Origin: Rhodospirillum sp. UBA1311
GTDB taxonomy: Bacteria; Pseudomonadota; Alphaproteobacteria; Rhodospirillales; Rhodospirillaceae
NCBI GenBank assembly: GCA_002307145.1
Contig: DBTR01000092.1
Coordinates: 37,548-73,186, forward strand
Direction of reading: 5' to 3'
DNA length: 35,639 bases
In this document: positions 8,233 through 16,911 of the stretch, piece after piece
How positions within the stretch are numbered: the stretch's first letter is position 1
Layout: each line of letters starts with the position of its first letter
Translations under genes and position numbers: made by a program
The notes under the pieces: generated by a model
What the model saw: the letters and a program-made list of their open reading frames with translations, nothing else
Told to the model about the DNA's origin: nothing
Databases searched by the model: none

Positions 8233-8967
8233 TCAATCCCGCGCCCTTCCCACCGAACGCAGCGCAACGCCGAACACCAAAACTCCCGCGCCCGAGAGCA
8301 CGAAAAAGTCGGCCGGGTTCGGCGGATGTCCAAAGGCGTCGGCGCGGATCGCATGGGCGGCATGGGTCAGCGGCAACAGGTAGAGCGGGACCTGCGCCCA
8401 CTCAGGAAGGTGCTCGACCGGAAAGAAGGTGCCGCCGAGGAACGCCATCGGCGTGATCACGAACGCGGTCAGCAGCGATTGCGAGGCATGGGACTTCACC
8501 AGCATCGCCAGCAGCACCGCCAGGGAGGCGAACACCCAGGCGTCGAGCGCCACCGCGAGGAAAAACCACGGCCCGACGCGAAGCGTCACGCCGAACGCCG
8601 CGCCCAGCAAGAGGATCACCGCCACGCCGAACGCCGCACGGGTCATCCCCGCCAGCACTTCACCCGCGACGTAGGCCGCGCTCGATATCGGCGCGGACTG
8701 GAACTCCTCGAAGACATGCAGGTAGAACCGCGCGATGTTGATTTCGGTCGCCGCGCCATAGCTCTGGGTCATGCAGGTCATCGCCACCAGGCCGGGCAGC
8801 AGGAATTCGAGATAGGTGTGGCCGTCGACCCGGGTCGCGCCGCCCATCGCCGCGCCGAACGCGATCAGATAGAGCAGCGGCGAGACCGTCATGCCGAGAA
8901 GGTGGCGGCCAGCGCGCCGCTTGAGGATGCGGAGTTCCCGCAGATACACCGCGCCGATACCGTTCAT
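8233..8967 (-). CDS. ABC-2 type transporter permease
   Basis: This is an inner-membrane permease of the ABC-2 exporter class, 244 residues with about six membrane segments. The family pattern includes YLRELRILKRR at the N-terminus, SPLLYLIAFGAAMGG, the E-x-x-x-AP segment EEFQSAPIS in the amphipathic coupling region, and TPMAFLGGTFFPVEHLPEWAQ near the C-terminus. It pairs with the ATPase just upstream, whose stop it overlaps as ATGA (8967-8964). Such pairs usually export drugs, lipids or glycans. Its place between chelatase-like genes and an uptake ABC system suggests a tetrapyrrole- or metal-related role, but that is inference. Confidence 0.9.
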   Translation of the reverse strand: MNGIGAVYLRELRILKRRAGRHLLGMTVSPLLYLIAFGAAMGGATRVDGHTYLEFLLPGLVAMTCMTQSYGAATEINIARFYLHVFEEFQSAPISSAAYVAGEVLAGMTRAAFGVAVILLLGAAFGVTLRVGPWFFLAVALDAWVFASLAVLLAMLVKSHASQSLLTAFVITPMAFLGGTFFPVEHLPEWAQVPLYLLPLTHAAHAIRADAFGHPPNPADFFVLSGAGVLVFGVALRSVGRARD

Positions 8968-9803
8968 GCCTGCACCGCCTTGCTGGTCAGGCTGAGAAAC
9001 GCATCCTCGAGGTTGGCGCGGCGCAGGGTGAGGCCGTCGGTGCAGCCGAGCGCGGCCCGCTGGGCGACCTCGTGGTCGTGGAAATATTCGGTGGTCATGC
9101 CGCCCTCCGTCGCATGGTCGAGGGCCCAGGCGCCGACCCGTGCGATCAGCGCCTGCGGCGTGTCGAGGGCGCGAAGCCTGCCGCCGTCGAGGAACGCGAC
9201 CCGATCCGCCAGGAATTCCGCCTCCTCGATGTAGTGGGTGGTGAGGAACACGGTCGTGCCCTCGGACTGGATCGTCTTGATCAACCCCCAGATCCGCCGC
9301 CGGATCTCGGCATCCAGCCCCACCGTCGGCTCGTCGAGGAACAGCACGCGCGGCCGGTGCATCAGGGCGCGGGCGATCATCAGGCGGCGTTTCATGCCGC
9401 CCGAGAGGGTGCCGACGAGATCGTCGGCGCGCGCGTCGAGGCCGACGTAGGCCAGCAGTTCCTCGGAGCGCCGGGTGCGGTCGGCGCGGCTCATGCCGAA
9501 CAAGCGGCCGTGGATGTCGAGGTTCTCCCAAAGGGTCAGGTCGCTGTCGACGTTGACGTGCTGCATCACCACGCCGCAGTGGCGCTTGGCGGCAAGCGGC
9601 GCGGTTTCGATATCCGCGCCGCCGACCGTCGCCCGCCCCCCGCTCAACCGCGTCAGGCCGGTGAGGATGCGGATCGTCGTGGACTTGCCCGCGCCGTTGG
9701 GTCCGAGATACGCGAACAGTTCGCCTCTCCGGACCGCAAGGCTGACGCCATCGAGCGCAGCCTTGCCGCCGTAATCCTTCCGCAGATTTTCGAGAACGAT
9801 CAT
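8964..9803 (-). CDS. ABC-2 type transporter ATP-binding protein (CcmA/DrrA-like)
   Basis: This is the ATPase of the exporter, 279 residues. Walker A is GPNGAGKST, the Q-loop segment is GVVMQHVNVDSDLTLWENLD, the signature is LSGGMKRRL, Walker B is VLFLDEPTVGLD, and the H-loop segment is TTHYIEEAE. The signature LSGGMKRR and the C-terminal extension (about 220-279, ANLEDAFLSLT) are typical of DrrA/CcmA-type exporters. GGAG lies six bases before the ATG. It follows the ChlI-like gene by 59 bases on the same strand, so it may belong to the same transcript, and it overlaps its permease. Confidence 0.92.
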   Translation of the reverse strand: MIVLENLRKDYGGKAALDGVSLAVRRGELFAYLGPNGAGKSTTIRILTGLTRLSGGRATVGGADIETAPLAAKRHCGVVMQHVNVDSDLTLWENLDIHGRLFGMSRADRTRRSEELLAYVGLDARADDLVGTLSGGMKRRLMIARALMHRPRVLFLDEPTVGLDAEIRRRIWGLIKTIQSEGTTVFLTTHYIEEAEFLADRVAFLDGGRLRALDTPQALIARVGAWALDHATEGGMTTEYFHDHEVAQRAALGCTDGLTLRRANLEDAFLSLTSKAVQA

Positions 9804-9862
9804 GTCTTGCTCCAAATAAAAGGAGCGACGCCGGCTGACCCACCACCGGCGCCGCTCCGTCC

Positions 9863-10861
9863 TCAGGCCGCGTGGGGACCGAGGACATCCTCGAACGGCC
9901 GACGCCGCATCCGATGCGCCAGCGCCAGACTCGCCGCCGCATCGACGTCGACGAGCGTCACCGCGTCGCGCCCGTTCCAGGCGGCCAGCGCCTTCGCCGC
10001 CTTGAGGGTGACGATGTCGGCGCGATGGCCATCGACGCCGAGCTTGAGCGCGCGCTCGGCGATCGACAGCAGGATCTCGTCGGACGCGCGAACCTCCGGG
10101 CACAGCCGTATCGCCGCCGCGACCGCATCGCGCAGGTGCGCGGTCTCCTCGCCCCAGCGCTCGGCGAAGCTTTCAGGATTCTCCTCGAACGCGGCGCGGC
10201 GCTTGACCACCTCGACCCGCTCCTGCGGCGTATTCAATCCGGCGACATGAACGCAGAGGCCGAAGCGGTCGAGAAGCTGCGGCCGCAGTTCGCCTTCCTC
10301 CGGGTTCATCGTACCGATCAGGGTGAAGCGCGCCGCGTGGGAAAAGCTGATCCCCTCGCGCTCGACGGTGTTCACTCCCATCGCGGCGGAATCCAGCAGC
10401 ACGTCGACGACGTGATCGTCGAGGAGGTTGACCTCGTCGACGTAGAGAATGCCGCGATGGGCGGAGGCGAGCAGGCCGGGCTCGATGGTCTTCCGGCCTT
10501 CCTTGAGGGCACGTTCGAGATCGAGAGTGCCGACCACCCGGTCCTCGGTCGCCGAGATCGGCAACTCGACGACGCGCACCTTGCGGCGACGCACCGGCAG
10601 GTCTTCGCCCGCCGCGAACCGCGCCCGGACGTCGGGGGCCATGGTCTTGGGATCGGCGGGGTCGCTCTGGAACGGATCGCCGTCGACCACCGCGATCTCG
10701 GGCAGCAGATCCGCCAGCGCGCGCACCGCCGTCGATTTGGCGGTGCCCTTGTCCCCCCGGATCAACACCCCGGAAAGGCCGGGGTTGATCACGTTGAGGA
10801 TCAGACTTTTTTTCAGCATCTCCTGGCCGACGATGGCGACGAAGGGATAGACGTTCATCAC
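9863..10861 (-). CDS. chlI: ChlI/BchI-like AAA+ chelatase ATPase subunit
   Basis: This is an AAA+ ATPase of the magnesium/cobalt chelatase I-subunit family, 332 residues. Walker A is GDKGTAKST (about 35-43), a long insert follows with RRRKVRVVELPISATEDRVVG, Walker B is ILYVDEVNLLDDH, and sensor 1 is IGTMNPEEGELRPQLLDRFG. In metal chelatases I and D subunits form a ring that drives metal insertion by a large H/N subunit (BchH or CobN). No such subunit is in the window. The start is GTG 10861 (GTGA overlap with the D-subunit stop, AGGAG eight bases upstream) or ATG 10858. The AK in Walker A, rather than the GK of photosynthetic BchI as I recall it, hints at the CobN-associated group. Confidence 0.9.
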   Translation of the reverse strand: MMNVYPFVAIVGQEMLKKSLILNVINPGLSGVLIRGDKGTAKSTAVRALADLLPEIAVVDGDPFQSDPADPKTMAPDVRARFAAGEDLPVRRRKVRVVELPISATEDRVVGTLDLERALKEGRKTIEPGLLASAHRGILYVDEVNLLDDHVVDVLLDSAAMGVNTVEREGISFSHAARFTLIGTMNPEEGELRPQLLDRFGLCVHVAGLNTPQERVEVVKRRAAFEENPESFAERWGEETAHLRDAVAAAIRLCPEVRASDEILLSIAERALKLGVDGHRADIVTLKAAKALAAWNGRDAVTLVDVDAAASLALAHRMRRRPFEDVLGPHAA

Positions 10862-12747
10862 GGGCGGTGCTCCTTTGCAATGGACACCAGATCCTCGGCG
10901 CGAAGATCAGCGACCTGGAAATACGTGCCGTCGAGCGCGGCGGCGAGCTTGTTGGCGAGGCCGAGACGCACCGCGCCGGGAACCTCGGTGTCGACGACGA
11001 CGAACTGCGCCGCGGGGTAGCGCTCGCGCAGCGCCTCCGCCGCACGCAGCGCCTCCGCGTGGGGCGGCTGGGTGCCGAAGCCCGCGTTGGCCCGGCCGTC
11101 GGTCATCACCACCACCAGGGGGATCAGAGTCGGATCCTTGCGCAGCGCCTGGCGCAGCACCCCGGCCGCCTCCCCCAACCCGGCGGTCAGCGGCGTGCGC
11201 CCGCCGACGGGAAGCTCGGCCAGCAGCTTCGCTGCGCGTTCCACCGAGCTGGTCGGCGGCAGCACGACTTCGGCGGTGCGTCCGCGAAACACCACCATCG
11301 CCACCGTGTCGCGCTTCTGGTAGGCGTCGAGCAGCAGGCTCAGAATCGCCGCCTTGGTCTCGACCATGCGGCGCTGCGCCCCCATCGACCCCGACCCGTC
11401 GACGACGAACAGCAGAAAACTCCCGACCCGCCGCTCGCGGACCTTCTCGCGAATGTCGGCCTCGCGGATGTGGATCGCGAGACCCGGACCGGCGGCGGCG
11501 CGACGCGCCTGCTGGAACGGTGCGGCGGCGCGGATCGTCGCGTCGAGGGCGAGGTCGCCACGCCCGCGCGCAGCGGTGCTCTTGACATAGCGCCCCTGCT
11601 TGCTCGCCGACCGCGAGCGCGCCCGCCGCCCGGAGCCGATGCGGGGCACGCGATCCAGCGACTGGCGCTCGATTCGGCGCACCGAGAATGCCGCTCCGGT
11701 TTCCTGGACGTCGTCTTGCAGCTCCGCCCCCGGGGGCGGGGGCGCCGCCATCGGCGAGTCCGGTTCCTGGGGTGGTGGCGCGTCGGCGGCAGCCTCGGGC
11801 GACGACGCGGGCTCGCCCGCCGCGTCGCGAGGTTCGGGCGGCGGCGGAAGATCGAGAGCGCCCGCGCGGGTACGGTGCAGCAACGCCAGCGGGGCGACCT
11901 TGAGAATATCGTCGGCCGTCACGTCGGCGCGGCCTTCCCAGGCGGCGAACGCCATCGCGCCACGGGAAATCGCCAAGTCGGCGCGATGCCCGGCGACATG
12001 ATTTCGACTACAGATTTCCGCAATGAATCCGCAGAGATGCTCGGAAATCCGCACCTCGTGCAACCGATCCCGCGCGGCCCCAATCCGCGCGGCGAGGTCC
12101 GCCTCGGCATCCGCATGCGCGGCGCAAAACGCTTCGGGCGCGGCATCGAATTCCTCGCGACGCCTCAGCAACGCAACCCGCACGCCGGGTTCGGTTTCGC
12201 CGCTCACCGCGACGGCGAAGCCGAAGCGATCGAGAAGTTGCGGACGCAGTTCGCCCTCTTCCGGATTCATCGTCCCAATCAGGATGAACCGCGCGGCATG
12301 GCGAAAGCTCTGCCCCTCCCGCTCGACGACGTTCTCGCCGCTTTCCGCAGCACCGAGTACGCACTCGACGAGATGGTCGTCGAGAAGGTTGACCTCGTCG
12401 ACATAGAGCACGCCGCGATCCGCGCGCGCCAGAAGCCCTGGCTGGAACCGGATTTCGCCCTCGCGCACAGCCGCTTCAAAATCGAGCGCGCCGACCACCA
12501 TGTCCTCGGCCGCGCCCAACGGCAGGGTCACGAACGCGGGGCGCGCACCGCCGGGCAGCGGCGGAAGCAGTTCGCGCAGCGACCGCGCCGCCGTCGACTT
12601 CGCCGTGCCCTTCTCGCCGCGCGCCAGCACTCCGCCGATCGCCGGGTTCACCGCGACGAGTACCAACGCAAGCTTCAACTCGTCCTGCCCGACGATCGCG
12701 GAGAACGGATAGGACCAATTGACGACTTCGCGATCGATCACAACCAT
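10858..12747 (-). CDS. chlD: ChlD/BchD-like chelatase subunit with AAA+ and VWA domains
   Basis: This is a D-subunit-type protein of 629 residues. It has an N-terminal AAA+ domain (about 1-295), a proline/alanine-rich acidic linker (about 299-345), and a C-terminal von Willebrand A domain with the MIDAS motif DGSGSMG (about 448-454). Unlike BchD of photosynthetic alphaproteobacteria as I remember it, the AAA+ domain is intact: Walker A GEKGTAKST, Walker B VLYVDEVNLLDDH and sensor MNPEEGELRPQLLDRFG. It is first in the minus-strand gene run and overlaps chlI. ATG 12747 follows GAGGGGG at a good spacing; a TTG at 12759 is less likely. The role is metal insertion into a tetrapyrrole with ChlI, with an unknown large subunit. 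Confidence 0.9.
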   Translation of the reverse strand: MVVIDREVVNWSYPFSAIVGQDELKLALVLVAVNPAIGGVLARGEKGTAKSTAARSLRELLPPLPGGARPAFVTLPLGAAEDMVVGALDFEAAVREGEIRFQPGLLARADRGVLYVDEVNLLDDHLVECVLGAAESGENVVEREGQSFRHAARFILIGTMNPEEGELRPQLLDRFGFAVAVSGETEPGVRVALLRRREEFDAAPEAFCAAHADAEADLAARIGAARDRLHEVRISEHLCGFIAEICSRNHVAGHRADLAISRGAMAFAAWEGRADVTADDILKVAPLALLHRTRAGALDLPPPPEPRDAAGEPASSPEAAADAPPPQEPDSPMAAPPPPGAELQDDVQETGAAFSVRRIERQSLDRVPRIGSGRRARSRSASKQGRYVKSTAARGRGDLALDATIRAAAPFQQARRAAAGPGLAIHIREADIREKVRERRVGSFLLFVVDGSGSMGAQRRMVETKAAILSLLLDAYQKRDTVAMVVFRGRTAEVVLPPTSSVERAAKLLAELPVGGRTPLTAGLGEAAGVLRQALRKDPTLIPLVVVMTDGRANAGFGTQPPHAEALRAAEALRERYPAAQFVVVDTEVPGAVRLGLANKLAAALDGTYFQVADLRAEDLVSIAKEHRP

Positions 12748-13053
12748 CGGCCCCCTCAACCGACTTCCCTCGTTCCCCCCGGACCGATTGGAACATCCAG
12801 ATATCCCCTCCCTCGGCGATGCGTCAATTGGTTTGTTATAGTGTTTCGTTTCCGGCGAATGGCCTCACGTTGCCGCGCCCGCTTCGGGAGTCATCCCGCG
12901 CCCCATGCCGCCGCCCGACAGTCCCCTCACACTTCCTTTATCCCAAAAAGCCCTTGCATAACGGGCAGATGCCTCTCCCCGCATCCATGCAATCTTTGTC
13001 TTGAACCGCCCTCGTCGCAATGATACATCGTTACAAAAATCCACAAGGGGGGC
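12748..13053. other. Divergent intergenic region between chlD and the methyltransferase operon
   Basis: These 306 bases hold no convincing gene. For chlD (minus strand) TTGACG (12827-12822), a 17-base spacer and ATATCT (12804-12799) make a possible sigma-70 promoter. GTTATAGTGTTTC at 12835-12847 and ATCGTTACAAAA at 13027-13038 resemble the site ahead of the btuB riboswitch. No cobalamin riboswitch boxes are present here. A GCCC/GGGC inverted repeat lies around 12951-12967. Confidence 0.5.
13022..13038 (+). promoter_or_regulatory. Motif shared with the btuB upstream site; possible operator
   Basis: The plus strand reads GATACATCGTTACAAAA, 15 to 50 bases before the methyltransferase start. Its last 12 bases match the minus-strand sequence at 5426-5415. 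Shared position ahead of two TonB-receptor transcription units suggests common regulation, but the regulator is unknown. Confidence 0.3.
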
Positions 13054-13818
13054 ATGTTGCCAACCGTCCTCACTCATCTTTGGCGGCGGAACGTCTGGTC
13101 CGATGCGGACGCGGGGGCGTACAGCGCAGCGCTCGGCCGATCGACCTACGTGCGCAGCATCGCCAACGCGCTGGCGCCGTATGTCCGCCCCTCGCGCGCG
13201 ATGCTCGACATCGGCGCGGGCGACGGCCGTTTCGCGATGGCCTTGACGCGTCGCCGCGCCGAGGTCGCGACGGTGGAGCCTTGCGCCGCGATGCGTCGCC
13301 GTTTGGTCGCGCGGGTGGGCGGAGCGCGGCGTCTACGGATTTACGACACGACATGGGAGCAGCTCCCCGATGGGCGCTTCGACCTGGGTTTTGCGGCCAA
13401 CATCGCTGCGTTCAAGATCGATCCGGCGGGACTTCATGCCTCCATGCGCGCACGGTGCCGCCGCATGGTATGGGTGGTTCCGGCGCAGCAGGGGCCTTCG
13501 AGCTTCTGCCTGAGCGGGCTGGCCTCCGCTCATCTGCCCGATCGGACGTCCGCGCCGCTCTATCTCGACCTGCTGCGCCGGTTGGGGCCGCGCCGCAAAC
13601 CCGCGCGGGTGCTTCTCCGCGCCTGGACGTTCGTGCGTCACTTCGCCTCGGCGACGTCGGCGGAGGTGGCGATGACCGGCTGGATCGCTGCGGCGGGAGG
13701 GACCGCAAGCCCTGGCGAGGTCACGAAATTGGTCGCGGAACATGCGCGACCGGCAGCCAGCGGCGGGGTAACGCTCGCCTGCCCGAAATCGAGCGCGATC
13801 CTGGTCTGGGATCGCTGA
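13054..13818 (+). CDS. Class I SAM-dependent methyltransferase
   Basis: This is a cytoplasmic methyltransferase-like protein of 254 residues. The SAM-binding motif I is MLDIGAGDGRFAMAL (about 49-63), followed by the acidic motif II region EVATVEPCAAM. A motif IV-like stretch is DGRFDLGFAANIAAF. The second half is Arg-rich and I cannot assign a substrate. A long G-run (CACAAGGGGGGC) lies directly before the ATG. The TonB-receptor gene starts 34 bases downstream with a similar ribosome site, so this gene probably heads the uptake operon. A methyltransferase in such an operon could modify the imported chelate or precursor; this is inference. Confidence 0.85.
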   Translation: MLPTVLTHLWRRNVWSDADAGAYSAALGRSTYVRSIANALAPYVRPSRAMLDIGAGDGRFAMALTRRRAEVATVEPCAAMRRRLVARVGGARRLRIYDTTWEQLPDGRFDLGFAANIAAFKIDPAGLHASMRARCRRMVWVVPAQQGPSSFCLSGLASAHLPDRTSAPLYLDLLRRLGPRRKPARVLLRAWTFVRHFASATSAEVAMTGWIAAAGGTASPGEVTKLVAEHARPAASGGVTLACPKSSAILVWDR

Positions 13819-13852
13819 GGGAACTTCAATCGACTGCGTAACAAGGGGGAAT

Positions 13853-15997
13853 TTGATCTTGGCATACCGACACAGTTGGTACGTTATCTCGTTGCTTTTA
13901 CCCATGACCGCGTTGCCCGCGTCCGCCGAAGTGTTGACGCTCGACGAAATGATCGTAACCGCCAATCGTGCGGCGAGCCCGCTCGCTTCGGCGGTCGGAA
14001 CGGTGCAGATCATCGATGAGGAAACCATCGCCAACTCGTCGGGTGCGTCGCTGACCGATCTTCTCGAGGAGAACGCCGTCGGCTTCTTCAGCCAGTGGAG
14101 CGGCGGCCAGACCTCGATCAACATTCGCGGCGTCAATACCGATGGCCAGGGCAAGGATTTCAAGAGCGGCGTACTGGTCCTGATGAACGGCCGCCGCGCG
14201 GGCACCGCAAATCTCAGCAAGCTCTCCCTCGACCAGGTGCAGCGGATCGAGATCATCCGCGGCCCGGCCTCGGTCGCCTATGGCAGCCAGGCGATGGGCG
14301 GCGTCATCAACATCCTGACCAAAAGCGGCCGCACCGTCGACGGCGGCAGTGCAAGCATCACCTACGGCAGTTCCGATCTCGGCCGCATCGCTTCCGAATA
14401 CGGCGGCGACTTCGGCGGCGTAAAGGCTTATGCGGGCGTGAGCGGCATGCATCGCGGCGACATCGACGCAGGCGACGGTGGCGGCAAGCAACGCAATACC
14501 GAGGTCAACCATCGCGGCGCGCTCGCCGCGTTCGGCTTCGACCTGCCCGAGAACCGCACCCTCGACCTCACGCTACGCACCGACGGCGTCTACGACACCG
14601 GGTTTCCCGGCTCGTCGTGGGATCTCGACAACAACGAGGATCGCTTCAACCAGTCGTTCGATCTCGCGTTCAACGGCGGCGTTCCGCTCGCCAATGCCGA
14701 TCTTTCGGCACAACTCTACGGTTTCCGCGATATCGACGACTTCCGCTGGGGTTCCGAGGTCGGCGGCTACGATTCCGACGCCAACCGCCGCGAACTGCGC
14801 GCCCTCGGCATGCGCCTGACACCGCGCTTCACCCTCGCCGAGGGCACAGCCCTCGCTTTCGGCCTCGACACCGAATATTCGCAGTTGCGCAACGCGCGCT
14901 TCCGCGTCGCCAACAGCGGCTCGACGTCGTCGCAGACGCCGCCCTACGACAACAATCAGGACGACCTGCTCCTCGGCGGCTATGCCGAGCTCACCCAGGC
15001 CTACGACGAGAACCGCGGCGAGGTGCGCGTCGGCGGACGTTACACCCGCGACCAGCTTTCGCTCGAAAGCACGCCCTACCTCAACCTCGGAGCCGACGCC
15101 GATACCGAGCAGACCTTCACCGGCGGCACCTACAGCATCGGCACTACCTACCGCGCGTTGCCGTGGATGAAACTGCGCACCAGCCTCGCCACCGGCTTCC
15201 GCGCCCCCACCGCAACCGAACTTGCCGGCGAGTTCGCGTCGGTGCTGACGCCGAATGCTGTCACCTACGGCAACCCCGACCTTAAGGCGGAAACCAACCG
15301 CCAATACGAAATCGGCTTCACCGTCACGCCGCCGCACAGCTTCATCGACGTTGCGCTGTTCGACAACACCATTGACAACCGGATCTCGTCGGTAGTCACC
15401 GACACCAACGGCACCGCGACCTCCAACGACGACACCTCCCGCTATGTGAATTCGAGTGGCGACGCGCGCATCCGGGGCATCGAAGTTCAGGCGCAATACG
15501 ACGCCGCGCCCGTACTCGGCCTCAAGGATCAGCGCCTGTCGTTCGCCGCCAACGGCGGCTACAACTTCATGATGAAGGAAAACGGCGCGGCCAACGCGAG
15601 CGGTTACGGCAAGTACCGCGACAAGGTCCAGAACATGTATGAATATCAGGCGGCGTTCCGCGCGACCTACGGCCAATCCGGGACCTGGGACACCACCCTG
15701 TCGGCGGTGCTGCACGGCACCTCCTACTACAACACCGAAGAGAGCCTGACCACCGAGACCAACACCCAAACCGTACACAAGAAGGACCCGTTCTGGGTCT
15801 TCGGCATGCGGGCCAACTGGTACGTGATGGACGGCCTGTCCCTGTTCGGGGGCGTCGACAATATCTTCGACATCAACGAACACCCGAAGTTCGTCGCCCT
15901 GCACGAGGACGATTGCATCGGCAAGGGCGGAAACGGCGGCTGCGGCAACAGCATCGCCGGGCGCAACTTCTTCATCGGCGCGAAGGCCACGTTTTGA
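13853..15997 (+). CDS. TonB-dependent outer-membrane receptor
   Basis: This is an outer-membrane receptor of 714 residues. The N-terminus is a signal peptide ending about PASA, then a TonB-box-like LTLDEMIVTANR. The plug (about 30-165) has DEETIANSSGASLTDLLEEN, INIRGVNTDGQGKD, VLVLMNGRR and IIRGPASVAYGSQAMGGVIN. The barrel ends in KATF. A C-terminal loop carries two cysteines (DDCIGKGGNGGCGN). The best start is TTG 13853, since AAGGGGGAA precedes it at normal spacing and no ATG lies close by. The stop overlaps a TTG start of the binding protein (TTGA, 15994-15997). It resembles BtuB and metal-chelate receptors; the substrate is unknown. Confidence 0.92.
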   Translation: MILAYRHSWYVISLLLPMTALPASAEVLTLDEMIVTANRAASPLASAVGTVQIIDEETIANSSGASLTDLLEENAVGFFSQWSGGQTSINIRGVNTDGQGKDFKSGVLVLMNGRRAGTANLSKLSLDQVQRIEIIRGPASVAYGSQAMGGVINILTKSGRTVDGGSASITYGSSDLGRIASEYGGDFGGVKAYAGVSGMHRGDIDAGDGGGKQRNTEVNHRGALAAFGFDLPENRTLDLTLRTDGVYDTGFPGSSWDLDNNEDRFNQSFDLAFNGGVPLANADLSAQLYGFRDIDDFRWGSEVGGYDSDANRRELRALGMRLTPRFTLAEGTALAFGLDTEYSQLRNARFRVANSGSTSSQTPPYDNNQDDLLLGGYAELTQAYDENRGEVRVGGRYTRDQLSLESTPYLNLGADADTEQTFTGGTYSIGTTYRALPWMKLRTSLATGFRAPTATELAGEFASVLTPNAVTYGNPDLKAETNRQYEIGFTVTPPHSFIDVALFDNTIDNRISSVVTDTNGTATSNDDTSRYVNSSGDARIRGIEVQAQYDAAPVLGLKDQRLSFAANGGYNFMMKENGAANASGYGKYRDKVQNMYEYQAAFRATYGQSGTWDTTLSAVLHGTSYYNTEESLTTETNTQTVHKKDPFWVFGMRANWYVMDGLSLFGGVDNIFDINEHPKFVALHEDDCIGKGGNGGCGNSIAGRNFFIGAKATF

Positions 15998-16911
15998 TCT
16001 CGCGCCGCGCCGTGATCAGCGGTGGAATCGCTTCCGTCCTCGGCGCGGTAGCGCCGTGGCCGGCCCGGGCATCGGGCTGGCCGCGGCGGATCGTCGATGC
16101 GCTCGGTCGGGAAGTCGAGATTCCCCGCCGCCCGGAACGCATCGTGCCGGTGTTTTCCAGCAACACCGAGATCGTCGCCGCCCTCGGCGCGGCCGATCGA
16201 ATCGTGGGGATCGACGGCCTTACCCATTGGCCGCCGGAGATCGCCGACCGCCCGGCCATCGGCAACCGCCTCGGATTCTCGGCCGACCGCATCGCACGCC
16301 TCGGTGCGGATCTCGTCATCCTCACGCCCGCCCGCCACGCCGCGAGCCTGCTCTTGCGTCCGCTCGCGACGATCGGAGTGCCGGCGGTGGTGATGACCCA
16401 TGCCACCGTTTCCGAGGTCCTCGGCAACATCGTCCGCATCGGCGCCATCATCGATGCCGAGCCCGCCGCCGGCGCGTTGGTGCGCGATCTTCGTCGACGC
16501 CTCGACGGGGTCGCCACACGCCGATCCGGGCGATCGCCGATGCGAACCTACTTCGAGACCGGCGCGAACGCGCGCGGGCAATCGTTTTCGGTGCGTCCGG
16601 GGGGCTACACGGACGACATGTTGCGCCTTGCGGGCGGCGTGAGCGTGTTCCCCGAGCTTTCCGGGCTGACTCAGGTCGGCGGCGAGGCGGTTGCGCGCGC
16701 CGAACCGGAGATCGTGGTTGTCGCCGGTGGTCCGCGGGAGGCAGCGATGATTCGCGCCCGTCCCGGATGGGACACCATTCCCGCAGTTGCCCGAGGGCGG
16801 GTGATCACGGTGCCGCGCGGGCTGTTCTTGATCCCCGGGCCGCGCATTGCCGAGGGCGTAGAACTTCTGGCCCGCGCGCTCCACCCCTCGGCATTTCCGG
16901 AGGCGGCATGA
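15994..16911 (+). CDS. Tat-exported ABC substrate-binding protein (FecB/BtuF fold)
   Basis: This is a periplasmic binding protein of the metal-chelate class, 305 residues from TTG 15994. That start overlaps the receptor stop and gives the N-terminus (M)ISRRAVISGGIASVL, a twin-arginine signal ending near ARA. The N-lobe has RIVPVFSSNTEIVAALGAADRIVGID and the C-lobe has MRTYFETGANARGQSFSV, GGYTDDMLRLAGG and QVGGEAVARAEPEIVVVAGG. Tat export would suggest folding, or ligand or partner binding, before export, which is unusual in this family. A later GTG (16012) would lose the RR motif. It is coupled to the permease by an ATGA overlap at 16908-16911. Confidence 0.88.
   Translation: MISRRAVISGGIASVLGAVAPWPARASGWPRRIVDALGREVEIPRRPERIVPVFSSNTEIVAALGAADRIVGIDGLTHWPPEIADRPAIGNRLGFSADRIARLGADLVILTPARHAASLLLRPLATIGVPAVVMTHATVSEVLGNIVRIGAIIDAEPAAGALVRDLRRRLDGVATRRSGRSPMRTYFETGANARGQSFSVRPGGYTDDMLRLAGGVSVFPELSGLTQVGGEAVARAEPEIVVVAGGPREAAMIRARPGWDTIPAVARGRVITVPRGLFLIPGPRIAEGVELLARALHPSAFPEAA

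Noticed and set aside
6424..9234. 936-codon plus-strand frame across the ABC genes
   Set aside because: Antisense to five overlapping, well-supported genes; the composition is dominated by Arg, His, Gln and Asp.
10867..13023. 718-codon plus-strand frame across chlD
   Set aside because: Antisense shadow; chlD has complete AAA+ and VWA motifs on the other strand.
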